A stretch of 64,000 nucleotides of DNA, taken from Azophilus sp965199705 (GTDB taxonomy: Bacteria; Pseudomonadota; Gammaproteobacteria; Pseudomonadales; Azotimanducaceae). Below, in pieces: positions 35,060-43,900 of the stretch. Below the pieces are notes generated by a model. It was not told where the DNA came from and did no database searches. It was given only the letters and a program-made list of their open reading frames with translations. The stretch is taken from assembly GCA_965199705.1 (NCBI GenBank), contig OZ241359.1:1922001-1986000 (forward strand), written 5' to 3'. How positions within the stretch are numbered: position 1 is the stretch's first letter; every line of letters starts with the position of its first letter. The translations under genes were made by a program, and so were the position numbers.

Positions 35060-36466
35060 ATGTCCGGCGCCTTCCATCGACAGGAACTGACTGATCTCGA
35101 ATCGTGGTTTGCGCAACAGCCGCGCAAGCCGCTGGTGATTCGCGGCGCCCGCCAAGTGGGTAAATCAACATTGGTGCGAGATTTCGCGCGACGGTCAGGC
35201 TTGCCACTCGTCACCGTCGATTTCGAGCGCAACCCGGAAGCCTGTGACGCCTTTCGCAGCCGCGAGCCAACGAAAATTCTTGCAATCCTCGGCGTTCTGA
35301 CCGGTCAAACCGTGGTTCCGAAAAAGCACCTGCTGTTTCTCGACGAGATTCAAGCCGTTCCGGAGGCGCTGGTAGCGCTGCGCTACTTCCACGAGGAGAT
35401 GCCTGATCTGGCGGTGGTGGCGGCAGGTTCGCTGATGGAGTTCGCCCTTGCCGATGCACACTTCTCCATGCCAGTTGGCCGGATAGAATATCTGCACCTC
35501 GGGCCGATGCAGTTTGAGGATTTTCTTGAGGCCCTGGGGCACTCCGAGCTCCGATCCCATCTCACCAGCCTGCCATCAGCTGATCTGGAAGGCGCCTTCC
35601 CCGGGGCCGTGCATGCTCGATACATGGATTTGCTTCGCCAGTACTGGGTGGTCGGCGGGCTTCCCGAAGCAGTGGCAGGATACGCACGAAGCCAGCGAAC
35701 ATCTGCAAGCGGATTCGAACGGGTAGCTCGTATTCAGCAAGGCGTGGTTGCGACCTATCGAGACGACTTCAGCAAGTACAGCCACGGCGCAGTCCGCAAC
35801 CGGCTGCAAATGACCTTTGATCGACTGCCTGGTCTGGTCGGACGCAAGTTCAAGTACGTTCAGGTCAGCCGTGACCATCGGGCCGCCCCTCTCGCAGAGG
35901 CTCTGCAACGGCTTTGCATGGCGCGAATTGCCTGCAAGGTCTGTCACACCGACGCCAACGGTGTGCCGCTGGCGGCGGAGATGAACGAGCGGCGCTTCAA
36001 GTGCCTGTTCCTGGATGTCGGCCTCATGTGCTCTGCCCTGGGGCTGAACGTCCTCGACCTGAGCCGCCAGGATCTGACACTCGTGAATGCGGGCGCCGTC
36101 GCCGAGCAGTTCATTGGCCAACACCTGCTCCACAGCGGCCCTGGCTTCCAGACCCCAACGCTTCACTACTGGACCCGTGAGGCCAGAAACGCCGCTGCCG
36201 AGGTGGACTATGTGCTGGCTGTGAATGGTCGTATCGTGCCCGTCGAGATCAAGGCTGGCAGCAGCGGGTCGCTGAAGTCACTGCACCAGTTTCTGAGTGA
36301 GAAGGGCTCTGGATTCGCACTGCGCTTCAATGCCGACCCACCCAGCCTGCTGCGTGATGCCAAGCGACTATCGACAGGCAGCGCCGTCCACTACAACCTG
36401 CTTTCGCTGCCTCTGTACCTCGTTGGCCAGGCACGGCGGCTGCTGGAGGAGATGTTGTCAAGGTGA
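35060..36466 (+). CDS. AAA+ ATPase with DUF4143 nuclease-like domain
   Basis: A 468-residue protein of the AAA_14/DUF4143 group. Walker A is RGARQVGKSTLVRDF; Walker B is HLLFLDEIQAVPEAL; the sensor region is VVAAGSLMEFALAD. The C-terminal DUF4143 part ends with AEVDYVLAVNGRIVPVEIK, an E-x-K nuclease-like motif. Such proteins are common in accessory DNA and some are linked to toxin or defence roles, but no function is firm here. The start is ATG at 35060, with a GTG just before at 35057. It lies between the cox remnant and a duplicated Uma2 tail, which suggests it was inserted. Confidence 0.85.
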   Translation: MSGAFHRQELTDLESWFAQQPRKPLVIRGARQVGKSTLVRDFARRSGLPLVTVDFERNPEACDAFRSREPTKILAILGVLTGQTVVPKKHLLFLDEIQAVPEALVALRYFHEEMPDLAVVAAGSLMEFALADAHFSMPVGRIEYLHLGPMQFEDFLEALGHSELRSHLTSLPSADLEGAFPGAVHARYMDLLRQYWVVGGLPEAVAGYARSQRTSASGFERVARIQQGVVATYRDDFSKYSHGAVRNRLQMTFDRLPGLVGRKFKYVQVSRDHRAAPLAEALQRLCMARIACKVCHTDANGVPLAAEMNERRFKCLFLDVGLMCSALGLNVLDLSRQDLTLVNAGAVAEQFIGQHLLHSGPGFQTPTLHYWTREARNAAAEVDYVLAVNGRIVPVEIKAGSSGSLKSLHQFLSEKGSGFALRFNADPPSLLRDAKRLSTGSAVHYNLLSLPLYLVGQARRLLEEMLSR

Positions 36467-36468
36467 CA

Positions 36469-36535
36469 GCCAGAGAAGCTGAAGCGCGAGCAGCGAAGTT
36501 GGAGGCAATACTGCGTTGCTATCGGGCGGACCAGG
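36469..36535 (+). pseudogene. Duplicated 3' tail of a Uma2-family gene
   Basis: Positions 36481-36519 match 34211-34249 of the Uma2 gene at 36 of 39 bases, and in the same reading frame encode EARAAKLEAILR against EARAAKLEAMLR. No upstream part of a Uma2 gene is present; the ATPase gene directly precedes it. It is a remnant of a second Uma2-like gene or a duplicated target end. Confidence 0.7.
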
Positions 36536-36577
36536 AAGCAGTCGCGCCACCCGACGCCAGGCGGGGGAACCGCAAAC

Positions 36578-36605
36578 TTGCCATTGGCCACGCACGGAGT
36601 ACACT
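36578..36605 (+). promoter_or_regulatory. Candidate sigma70 promoter for the DAHP synthase leader
   Basis: TTGCCA (36578-36583) and TACACT (36600-36605) are separated by 16 bp. The predicted start lies near 36612, just before the leader peptide ATG at 36614. If correct, the leader would have almost no 5' untranslated region. Confidence 0.45.
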
Positions 36606-36613
36606 GCGCCGCC

Positions 36614-36697
36614 ATGTGTGAGAGAGGCGCCATCCCCGTTGCCGTGCAGGCCAGAACCGCGTTCGGGTTCTGGTACGGCCGCTTTACGGTGGGCTAG
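36614..36697 (+). CDS. Candidate aromatic leader peptide of the DAHP synthase gene
   Basis: A 27-codon frame beginning ATG TGT GAG and ending TAG at 36695-36697. Near its end it encodes FGFWYGRF: three Phe, one Trp and one Tyr in eight consecutive codons. This is far above background and typical of amino-acid-sensing leader peptides. A set of mutually exclusive stems and an intrinsic terminator follow before the DAHP synthase start. No clear ribosome binding site precedes the ATG, so the start codon is uncertain; an in-frame GTG at 36644 would give a shorter peptide that keeps the aromatic cluster. Confidence 0.6.
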   Translation: MCERGAIPVAVQARTAFGFWYGRFTVG

Positions 36698-36790
36698 CTG
36701 CTTTTCGCTTCAGTTGAATAAATGAACGGAAGGCAGCGGAGCAGGCGCCTTCCACAGGAAGGCCCCGAACACATGATCGGGGTTTTTTTT
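36697..36790 (+). promoter_or_regulatory. Candidate transcription attenuator upstream of DAHP synthase
   Basis: Four segments can pair in alternatives. Segment A (GCTGCTTTTC, 36697-36706, at the leader stop codon) pairs with B (GGAAGGCAGC, 36728-36737). B's GGAAGGC pairs with C (GCCTTCC, 36747-36753). C also pairs with D (GGAAGGC, 36757-36763). An intrinsic terminator follows: CCCCGA (36763-36768) with TCGGGG (36777-36782) and eight T (36783-36790). The terminator sits before the gene's ribosome binding site (AGGAG at 36801), so it should act as a premature terminator. GTTCGGG in the leader (36661-36667) is also complementary to CCCGAAC (36764-36770). Which pairing is the antiterminator is not settled by eye. 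Confidence 0.6.
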
Positions 36791-36811
36791 GCCCGCAAGC
36801 AGGAGCGGAAC

Positions 36812-37903
36812 ATGGCGCAGGCACTGGAAAATCTGAACATTGAGACCCTGGAATTGTTGATCACGCCAGAACAGTTGAAACGCCGATTGCCCGTCCCGGA
36901 GGCAACCCGCGCCAGGGTCGTCGAGCATCGGCTGGCCGTGAAGCGGATCCTGCAAGGCGAAGACCCCCGTCTTCTGGTGGTGGTCGGTCCCTGCTCGATT
37001 CACGACACAGCCGCCGCCAAGGACTATGCCGCTCGATTGTTGGCGCTGTCCGAGCAGGTCGGCGACGCCTTGCTGCTGGTGATGCGCGCCTACTTCGAAA
37101 AACCCCGCACCACGGTTGGCTGGAAGGGGCTTATCAACGACCCGCATCTGGATGACTCGTTTGACATAGCCGAGGGCCTGGGCATTGCCCGACGCCTCTT
37201 GCTGGAGCTGGCGGCCATGGGGTTGCCTCTCAGCACCGAAGCCCTGGACCCGATCACGCCGCAGTATCTGCAGGACCTGATCAGCTGGTCGGCCATAGGC
37301 GCGCGCACCTCGGAGTCGCAGACGCACCGGGAAATGGCCTCCGGGCTGAGCGCCGCGGTCGGCTTCAAGAACGGCACGGACGGATCTCTGGCCAGCGCCA
37401 TCAACGCCATCGCCTCCGCCCGCAGGCCGCATCGCTTTCTCGGCATCAATGGCCAGGGGCAGGTGTCGGTGATCGAAACGCGCGGCAATGCAGACGCGCA
37501 CATCGTGCTGCGTGGCGGCGACAAGGGCCCCAACTACGAAGCGGCTCATGTCGAGGCCTGCGAGCAGGCCATGTCCGGGGCTGGGCTGCCGCCGGCGATC
37601 ATGGTCGATTGCAGCCATGCCAATTCCGGCAAGCGCGCCGAACGCCAGCCGCAGGTGGCCAGAGCCGTGCTCGATCAGGTGCTGGCCGGCAACCGCGCCA
37701 TCATCGGCCTGATGCTGGAAAGTCATATCCACGCCGGGCGCCAGGAGATTCCGGACGACCTGACGCAGTTGCGCTATGGCGTGTCAGTCACCGACGCCTG
37801 TATAGGCTGGAAAGCAACCGCAGACCTGTTATCCGGGATGGCGGAAGCGCTGCGTCCATTACTGGCGGACGCTGATTCCGGCCGCGTGGCGATGGTTGGC
37901 TGA
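36812..37903 (+). CDS. 3-deoxy-7-phosphoheptulonate (DAHP) synthase, class I (AroF/G/H type)
   Basis: A 363-residue enzyme, close to the 350-360 of the Escherichia coli isoenzymes. Signature blocks: LLVVVGPCSIHDTAAAKDYA, MRAYFEKPRTTVGWKG, LINDPHLDDSFDI, GVSVTDACIGWKATADLL. It makes the first shikimate-pathway intermediate from phosphoenolpyruvate and erythrose 4-phosphate. The ATG at 36812 follows AGGAG by 6 nt; longer frames upstream only read through the attenuator. The leader peptide and terminator upstream suggest control by aromatic amino acids. Which amino acid inhibits the enzyme itself cannot be read from the sequence. Confidence 0.95.
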   Translation: MAQALENLNIETLELLITPEQLKRRLPVPEATRARVVEHRLAVKRILQGEDPRLLVVVGPCSIHDTAAAKDYAARLLALSEQVGDALLLVMRAYFEKPRTTVGWKGLINDPHLDDSFDIAEGLGIARRLLLELAAMGLPLSTEALDPITPQYLQDLISWSAIGARTSESQTHREMASGLSAAVGFKNGTDGSLASAINAIASARRPHRFLGINGQGQVSVIETRGNADAHIVLRGGDKGPNYEAAHVEACEQAMSGAGLPPAIMVDCSHANSGKRAERQPQVARAVLDQVLAGNRAIIGLMLESHIHAGRQEIPDDLTQLRYGVSVTDACIGWKATADLLSGMAEALRPLLADADSGRVAMVG

Positions 37904-37947
37904 CAGGCGCCGAAGCCCCTGACGCAACATTCGGGCCAGGAGGCGAA

Positions 37948-38529
37948 TCACCGATAGTAGGCGTGCTCGGTGACGGAGTGGTCGGTGGCGTCCTGAATGC
38001 CGACCAGCTCCGGAACCTGCGCCATCAGCGTAGTTTCCACGCCCTGCTTGAGCGTGATATCGACTGCCGCACAGCCCTGACAGCCGCCGCCGAACTGCAA
38101 TACAGCGATGTTGTCGGGTAGCAGCTCCACCAGCGTGACCATGCCGCCATGCGCGGCGAGACCCGGGTTGACTTCGTTGTAGAGCACATAATTGATGCGA
38201 TCTTCCAGCGACGCATTCTCATCCAGCCTGGGCGCCCGGGCGTTGGGCGCCTTGATGGTCAGTTGGCCGCCGAGGCGGTCTTCCTGGTAGTCCACCACCG
38301 CTTCCTCAAGATAGGACTGGCTGCGCGACTCGAACCAGGCGCGAAAGCCGTCGTAGTCCACTGGCACGTCATCGGCCTGTGCTTCGGCGGGCCGACAATA
38401 GGCGATGCAGGTTTCGGCCTGGGGCGTGCCCGGCCTGGTCACGAATACCCGAATTCCAACGTCGTCGTCTTCCTGCCTGGCAAGCAGCTCGCGCAGGTAG
38501 GTCTGAGCGTTTTCTGAAATCTCGATCAT
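37948..38529 (-). CDS. nfuA: Fe-S biogenesis protein NfuA
   Basis: A 193-residue protein: an A-type (degenerate, IscA-like) N-terminal domain (MIEISENAQTYLRELLARQ ...) and a C-terminal Nfu domain with the cluster-binding CxxC (QFGGGCQGCAAVD). The block HGGMVTLVELLPDNIAVLQF is typical of Nfu. It delivers 4Fe-4S clusters to client proteins under oxidative or iron stress. It is convergent with the DAHP synthase gene and divergent from the TonB receptor. It appears to be a single-gene unit. Confidence 0.95.
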   Translation of the reverse strand: MIEISENAQTYLRELLARQEDDDVGIRVFVTRPGTPQAETCIAYCRPAEAQADDVPVDYDGFRAWFESRSQSYLEEAVVDYQEDRLGGQLTIKAPNARAPRLDENASLEDRINYVLYNEVNPGLAAHGGMVTLVELLPDNIAVLQFGGGCQGCAAVDITLKQGVETTLMAQVPELVGIQDATDHSVTEHAYYR

Positions 38530-38658
38530 GGCATGGTCGTTTGCTGCGCTTCGCCCATTCTACTGCACCCGAAGGCGCGAATGGGCCAGATGTCGCCCCG
38601 CTGTGGGGGCGATAGCTGGTTCAATCGACGTGCGGGCCATCATCGCAAGAATTTTACT

Positions 38659-38682
38659 TGCAAATGAGAATAACACGCATTT
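38659..38682 (+). promoter_or_regulatory. Fur-box-like site upstream of the TonB receptor
   Basis: TTGCAAATGAGAATAACACG followed by CATT resembles the Fur operator consensus, with TGCAAATGAGAAT being the best half. It lies between nfuA and the siderophore receptor, 40 bp before its chosen start, so iron repression of the receptor is expected. Confidence 0.6.
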
Positions 38683-38721
38683 ATGATACGCGCTTCTCAA
38701 CCTGGCCCCGACGGAGCAGAC

Positions 38722-40833
38722 ATGGCTGTAATACGCATCGCGCTTGGCGCACTACTTGCCTTTGGCGCAATCCCTGTGGCGACTCATGCGGCGCAACAGG
38801 AGCCGCAGATCGAGGAACTCGTGGTCGTTGGTCAGTATCTCTACAACGACCGGGTCAATGCGCTCAAGACGCCGACGCCGATCATTGACGTGCCGCAAAG
38901 CCTGTCGATCATCACCGCCGATCAGATCGCCAATCAGGGCTTCACCAGTGTCGGCAACATCATCGACTACACGCCGGGCGTCAGCACATCGCAAGGCGAA
39001 GACCATCGTGACGCTGTCGTGTTTCGCGGCGTGCGTTCAACGGCCGATTTCTTCATTGATGGCGTTCGTGATGATGTTCAGTACTACCGCCCGCTCTACA
39101 ACCTCGAACAGGTGGAGATCCTGCGCGGCCCGAATGCGCTGCTGTTCGGCCGCGGAGGCGCCGGCGGCATCCTGAACCGGGTCACCAGGAAGGGCGTGAC
39201 TGGCGACAACTTCAGCAGTTACAGGGCGGACGCCGGCACATTCGGGGAATTCGGTCTCTGGGTGGACGGCAACCTCTCGGTCAGCCCGAACTCTGCCCTT
39301 CGTGTGAATGCGTTTTACGAAAACCTGAACAATCACCGTGACTTTCACGATGGAGATCGATTTGGCGTGAATCCGACCGCCCGGTTCGAGCTGAGCCCCG
39401 CCACCACGCTGGACCTCGCCTGGGAATACGTCGATCACAGGCGCGCCATTGACCGCGGCATTCCAACGGGATCGAACGGGCGCCCGGTCGAGCGCTTCCG
39501 CAAGATTGTCTTCGGCGACCCGGAACTCAACCATTCAGACATTCAGGCGCACTTGCTGCGCGCCGCCGTGCAGCATAACTTCGGCGAGAGCCTGAAGGCC
39601 AATTTCAGCGCCTTTTACGGCGACTACGACAAGCTGTACAGCAACTTCTACGTGTCTGGCTACAGCCAGTCGATGGCGCCGGATCAGGTCACGCTCGACG
39701 GGTATGTTGACACCACCCAACGCAAGAACCTGATCTTGTCCGGGAATCTGGTTGGGGAGATCGGCGCCGGCGGAACCAGTCACACCATTGTGGCCGGCGT
39801 GGAGTACATCGACACCGCGTCAGATCAGGATCGCTTCAACGCCTTGTGGGACACCACTCAGGACGACAATGAAATCTTCATGGCGACTCGCCCGCTCGAC
39901 CTGTCCGGGGGCGTTGGCGTCAACGCAGCCGGCGTCGTGACCAGCAACAACTTCACAACCGACCTCAATGACGACACGCGCGTGGACATACAGGTGGTTT
40001 CCGCCTACATCCAGGACGAAATCGAGCTCTCGGAGCGGTTGGACGCCATCATCGGCGTGCGCTTCGACCGCTTCGATATTGACGTCTTCAACGTGCCAGC
40101 AGATGAGGCGCGCCACCGAAAGGACGAGGAGATCACGCCGCGTTTCGGCCTGATCTTCAAGCCGCAGGAGCAAACTTCAATCTACCTGAGTTACAGCGAA
40201 TCCTTCCTGCCGCGCAGTGGCGAACAGTTCGCGAACATCAATGGCGACGCCGCCCGATTGGACCCGAATGTCTTCAAGAACCTGGAAGGCGGCGTGAAGT
40301 GGGACCTCAGCCCGGGCGCGAGCCTCACGGCAGCTGTCTTCGAGATCGAGCAAAGCTCGCCGCAGGTCGCCGATGACGACCCATCGACGCTTGATGTGAT
40401 CGATTCCAGGATCAAGGGGTTCGAAGCTCAGTTCAGGGGCCAGGTCGCAGAAAGGTGGTTTGTGACGGGCGGATACAGCTACCTGGATGGTGAGCAAGTC
40501 AACCGTTCCGGCGCCACCGGCTTGCGCCCGCGCGAAGTGCCTGAACACATGTTCTCGCTCTACGGCGACTTCAGGGTGACGGAACGGTTTGGCGTGGGCG
40601 CGGGCCTGGTCCATGTGGGCGAGAGCTTCATCAACAACAGCAACAGCGCCACCCTGCCAAGTTACACCCGTCTGGATGCAGCAGCCTGGTATCAGGCAAC
40701 CGAGAAGCTCCGCGTTCAGATCAATGTGCAGAATCTGACAGACACGCTCTACTTCCCGAATGCGCACAGCACGCATCAGGCGACGGTAGGCGCGCCAATC
40801 AACGCCCGGCTCACGGTCATCGGGCGGATGTAA
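38722..40833 (+). CDS. TonB-dependent siderophore receptor
   Basis: A 703-residue outer-membrane receptor. A signal peptide (MAVIRIALGALLAFGAIPVATHA) is followed by a TonB-box-like segment (IEELVVVG) and the plug (VPQSLSIITADQIANQGFTSVG; DAVVFRGVRSTADFFIDGVRDD; LEQVEILRGPNALLFGRGGAGG). The 22-strand barrel ends with the conserved NLTDTLYF ... and a terminal aromatic-free RLTVIGRM. The family imports Fe(III)-siderophores; the exact ligand is unknown. ATG 38722 has GGAG upstream and opens the signal peptide; an ATG at 38683 is upstream and in frame. Confidence 0.93.
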   Translation: MAVIRIALGALLAFGAIPVATHAAQQEPQIEELVVVGQYLYNDRVNALKTPTPIIDVPQSLSIITADQIANQGFTSVGNIIDYTPGVSTSQGEDHRDAVVFRGVRSTADFFIDGVRDDVQYYRPLYNLEQVEILRGPNALLFGRGGAGGILNRVTRKGVTGDNFSSYRADAGTFGEFGLWVDGNLSVSPNSALRVNAFYENLNNHRDFHDGDRFGVNPTARFELSPATTLDLAWEYVDHRRAIDRGIPTGSNGRPVERFRKIVFGDPELNHSDIQAHLLRAAVQHNFGESLKANFSAFYGDYDKLYSNFYVSGYSQSMAPDQVTLDGYVDTTQRKNLILSGNLVGEIGAGGTSHTIVAGVEYIDTASDQDRFNALWDTTQDDNEIFMATRPLDLSGGVGVNAAGVVTSNNFTTDLNDDTRVDIQVVSAYIQDEIELSERLDAIIGVRFDRFDIDVFNVPADEARHRKDEEITPRFGLIFKPQEQTSIYLSYSESFLPRSGEQFANINGDAARLDPNVFKNLEGGVKWDLSPGASLTAAVFEIEQSSPQVADDDPSTLDVIDSRIKGFEAQFRGQVAERWFVTGGYSYLDGEQVNRSGATGLRPREVPEHMFSLYGDFRVTERFGVGAGLVHVGESFINNSNSATLPSYTRLDAAAWYQATEKLRVQINVQNLTDTLYFPNAHSTHQATVGAPINARLTVIGRM

Positions 40834-40860
40834 GCGCCAGAATCCGCGGGTCGCAGCGCA

Positions 40861-40894
40861 GGGCCATGACGCGCCGTCAGGCGCACGCTGGCCC
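40861..40894. terminator. GC-rich hairpin after the TonB receptor gene
   Basis: GGGCCA (40861-40866) pairs with TGGCCC (40889-40894), and GCGCC (40871-40875) pairs with GGCGC inside it. It lies in the 165-bp gap before metH. No U tract follows, so it may be a weak terminator or a stem in the metH 5' region. I see no cobalamin or SAM riboswitch in this gap. Confidence 0.35.
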
Positions 40895-40998
40895 GCATAC
40901 ATGAATGCAATTCAAGTCATCCTGGAGGATCTGATTTGCGCTGACGCGAGCGCCTGCCTAATCTGCGCCCTTGTCCCATTGTTGCCGGTGCGCTCAGC

Positions 40999-43900
40999 AT
41001 GTCCGCACGCTCCCTATCCGACCTGCTGCGCACGCGCATCGCCATCCTGGATGGCGCCTACGGCACGCTGCTCCAGGCCGAAGGGCTGACGGAGGCGGAC
41101 TATCGCGGCAAGCTGCTCGGCGATGACGCGCTGGCGCAGGCCGGCAATCAGGACCTGCTCTGCCTGACCCAACCCAATCTGATCCTTGACCTGCACCGCC
41201 GCTATCTGGCGGCGGGCGCCGACATCATCAAGACCAATTCCTTCAACGCCACCGACATATCGCAGGCGCACTATGGCCTGGGTGAGCGTGTGGCGGATAT
41301 CAATCGCGCTGCCGCCGAGCTGGCCCGCCGGGCTGCTGACGAGGCCAGCACACCGGAGTGGCCGCGTTTTGCAGCCGGCGTGATCGGCCCGACCAACAAG
41401 ACGGCCAGCCTGTCGCCCTCCGTGGAAGACCCAGGCGCGCGCGACATCACTTTCCCGGACCTGGCGCAGAGCTACCAGGAGGCTGCCATAGCCCTGATCG
41501 ACGGCGGCGCACAGCTGATCCTGATCGAAACCGTATTCGACACCCTGAATGCCAAGGCGGCTGTTCTGGCCGCTCGCCAGGCCATGCAAGCGCGTCGCCG
41601 GCCGCTGCCGCTCTTCATCTCTGGCACCATCACCGACGCCAGCGGACGCACCCTGTCCGGGCAGACCGCCGAGGCGTTCTGGATCTCGCTGGCGCACGCT
41701 CGCCCGGCGGCCATCGGCTTCAATTGCGCGCTCGGCGCAGAACAATTGCGCCCGCATGTGCTGGCCCTGGCGCGAACTGCCGACACCTGCGTCAGCGCAC
41801 ATCCCAACGCTGGCCTGCCAAATGCTCTCGGCGGCTACGACCAGACGCCAGACGACATGGCCGAAGCGCTTGGCGAGTTTGCCGACGCCGGCCTCGTCAA
41901 TATCGTCGGCGGTTGTTGCGGCACCGGACCGGAGCACATAGCAGCCATTCGCGAGGCCGTTGCCGGCAAGCCGCCGCGCTCGCTGCCATCGGCCAGAGCC
42001 GGGCTCGGTTTATCTGGCCTCGAGCCATTGGTGATCGACGATGACGCCCTGTTTGTCAATATCGGTGAGAGAACCAATGTCACAGGCTCCGCACGCTTTG
42101 CCCGCCTGATCCGGGCCGACGACTTCGAGTCGGCTGTCGAGGTAGCCCGGCAGCAGGTTGCGGCTGGCGCCCAGATCATTGATGTCAACATGGATGAGGG
42201 AATGCTGGACGCCGAAGCGGCGATGGTGCGCTTCCTGAATCTGATCGGTGCTGAGCCGGACATAGCGCGGGTGCCGGTGATGATCGATTCAAGCCGCTTC
42301 GAGGTGGTCGAGGCCGGCCTGCAGTGCGTGCAGGGCAAGGCGGTGGTGAATTCACTGAGCCTCAAGGAAGGCGCCGAAGCGCTGGTGGATGCGGCCCGCC
42401 GTTGCCGTCAGCACGGCGCGGCCATCGTCGTCATGGCCTTTGACGAATCCGGCCAGGCAGACACCCTGGCGCGCAAGCGCTCGGTCTGCGCGAGAAGCTA
42501 TGAAACGCTGACCCGGGACGCCGAGGTGCCGCCGGGGGATCTCATCTTCGATCCCAATATCTTTGCCATCGGCACCGGTATCGAAGCGCACCGCAACTAC
42601 GGGCCGGATTTCATCGAAGCCTGCCGCTGGATTCGCGGTCATCTGCCCGGCACCCACACTTCTGGCGGCGTCAGCAACATATCCTTCGCCTTTCGCGGCA
42701 ACAATCCACTGCGCGAGGCCGTGCACGGCGTCTTCCTCTATCACGCCATCCGCGCCGGCCTGTCGATGGGCATCGTCAATGCCGGCCAGCTAGGCCAGTA
42801 CGACAGCCTGCCCGCACACCTGAAGGAACGGGTTGAAGACCTGGTGCTGAACCGGCGCTCGGACGCCACCGAACGGCTGATGGCAGTGGCGCATGAATTC
42901 ACCGGCGAGGCGGCGAGCGAGTCGCAAGCGGACGCCGCCTGGCGCGAGCGGCCTGTGGCCGAGCGCCTGGCGCATGCGTTGGTGCATGGCATCAGCACGC
43001 ACATCATCGAAGACACGGAAATCGCGCGCTGCGCCGCCGAGAAGCCCATCGAGGTGATCGAAGGGCCTTTGATGGCGGGCATGAATCAGGTGGGCGATCG
43101 GTTTGGCGCCGGCAAGATGTTTCTGCCACAGGTAGTGAAGAGCGCGCGGGTGATGAAGCAGGCGGTTGCACACCTGACGCCCTTCATTGAAGCAGAAAAG
43201 GCAAGGGCGCAGCACGCATCTGCCGGGGATGGCACGCGCGGCACGATCGTCATGGCCACGGTGAAAGGTGATGTACACGACATCGGCAAGAACATCGTCG
43301 GCGTCGTGCTGCAATGCAACAACTTCCGGGTCGTGGACCTCGGGGTGATGGTGCCTGCCGAACAGATCCTCGACAAGGCGCGCGAACTCAATGCAGATCT
43401 CATCGGCCTGTCCGGGCTGATCACTCCGTCGCTCGACGAAATGACCCAGGCCGCCAGCGAAATGCAGCGCCAGGGCTTCCGACTGCCGCTGCTCATCGGC
43501 GGCGCGACCACCTCGAAGGCGCACACCGCGGTGAAGATCGAACCACAGTATTCAAATGGCGCTGTCGCCTATGTGCCGGATGCTTCCAGGGCAGTCAGCG
43601 TTGCGCAGAGCCTGGTAACCACGGGCAGCCGGGATCAGTTGGCGACCAATCTGCGCGAAGAGTACGCCGCCATTCGAGCGCGCCACGAGAGCCGCGATCA
43701 ACAAACCCGACTGCTCGGCCTTGGCGCTGCCCGGCGCAATCGGTTGCAGCTGGACTGGTCGAGCCACCAGGCGCCGAGGCCGGCCATGATCGGCGTGCGC
43801 GTTTCAGCGCTTGATCTGGATGTGTTGATTCCCTACATCGACTGGACGCCCTTCTTCCTGACCTGGGAACTGGCCGGCAAGTATCCGGCGATTCTCGATG

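Noticed and set aside
40834..40998. Possible cobalamin or SAM riboswitch before metH
   Set aside because: I looked for the conserved B12 box and SAM core and saw neither; only a simple GC-rich hairpin is present.
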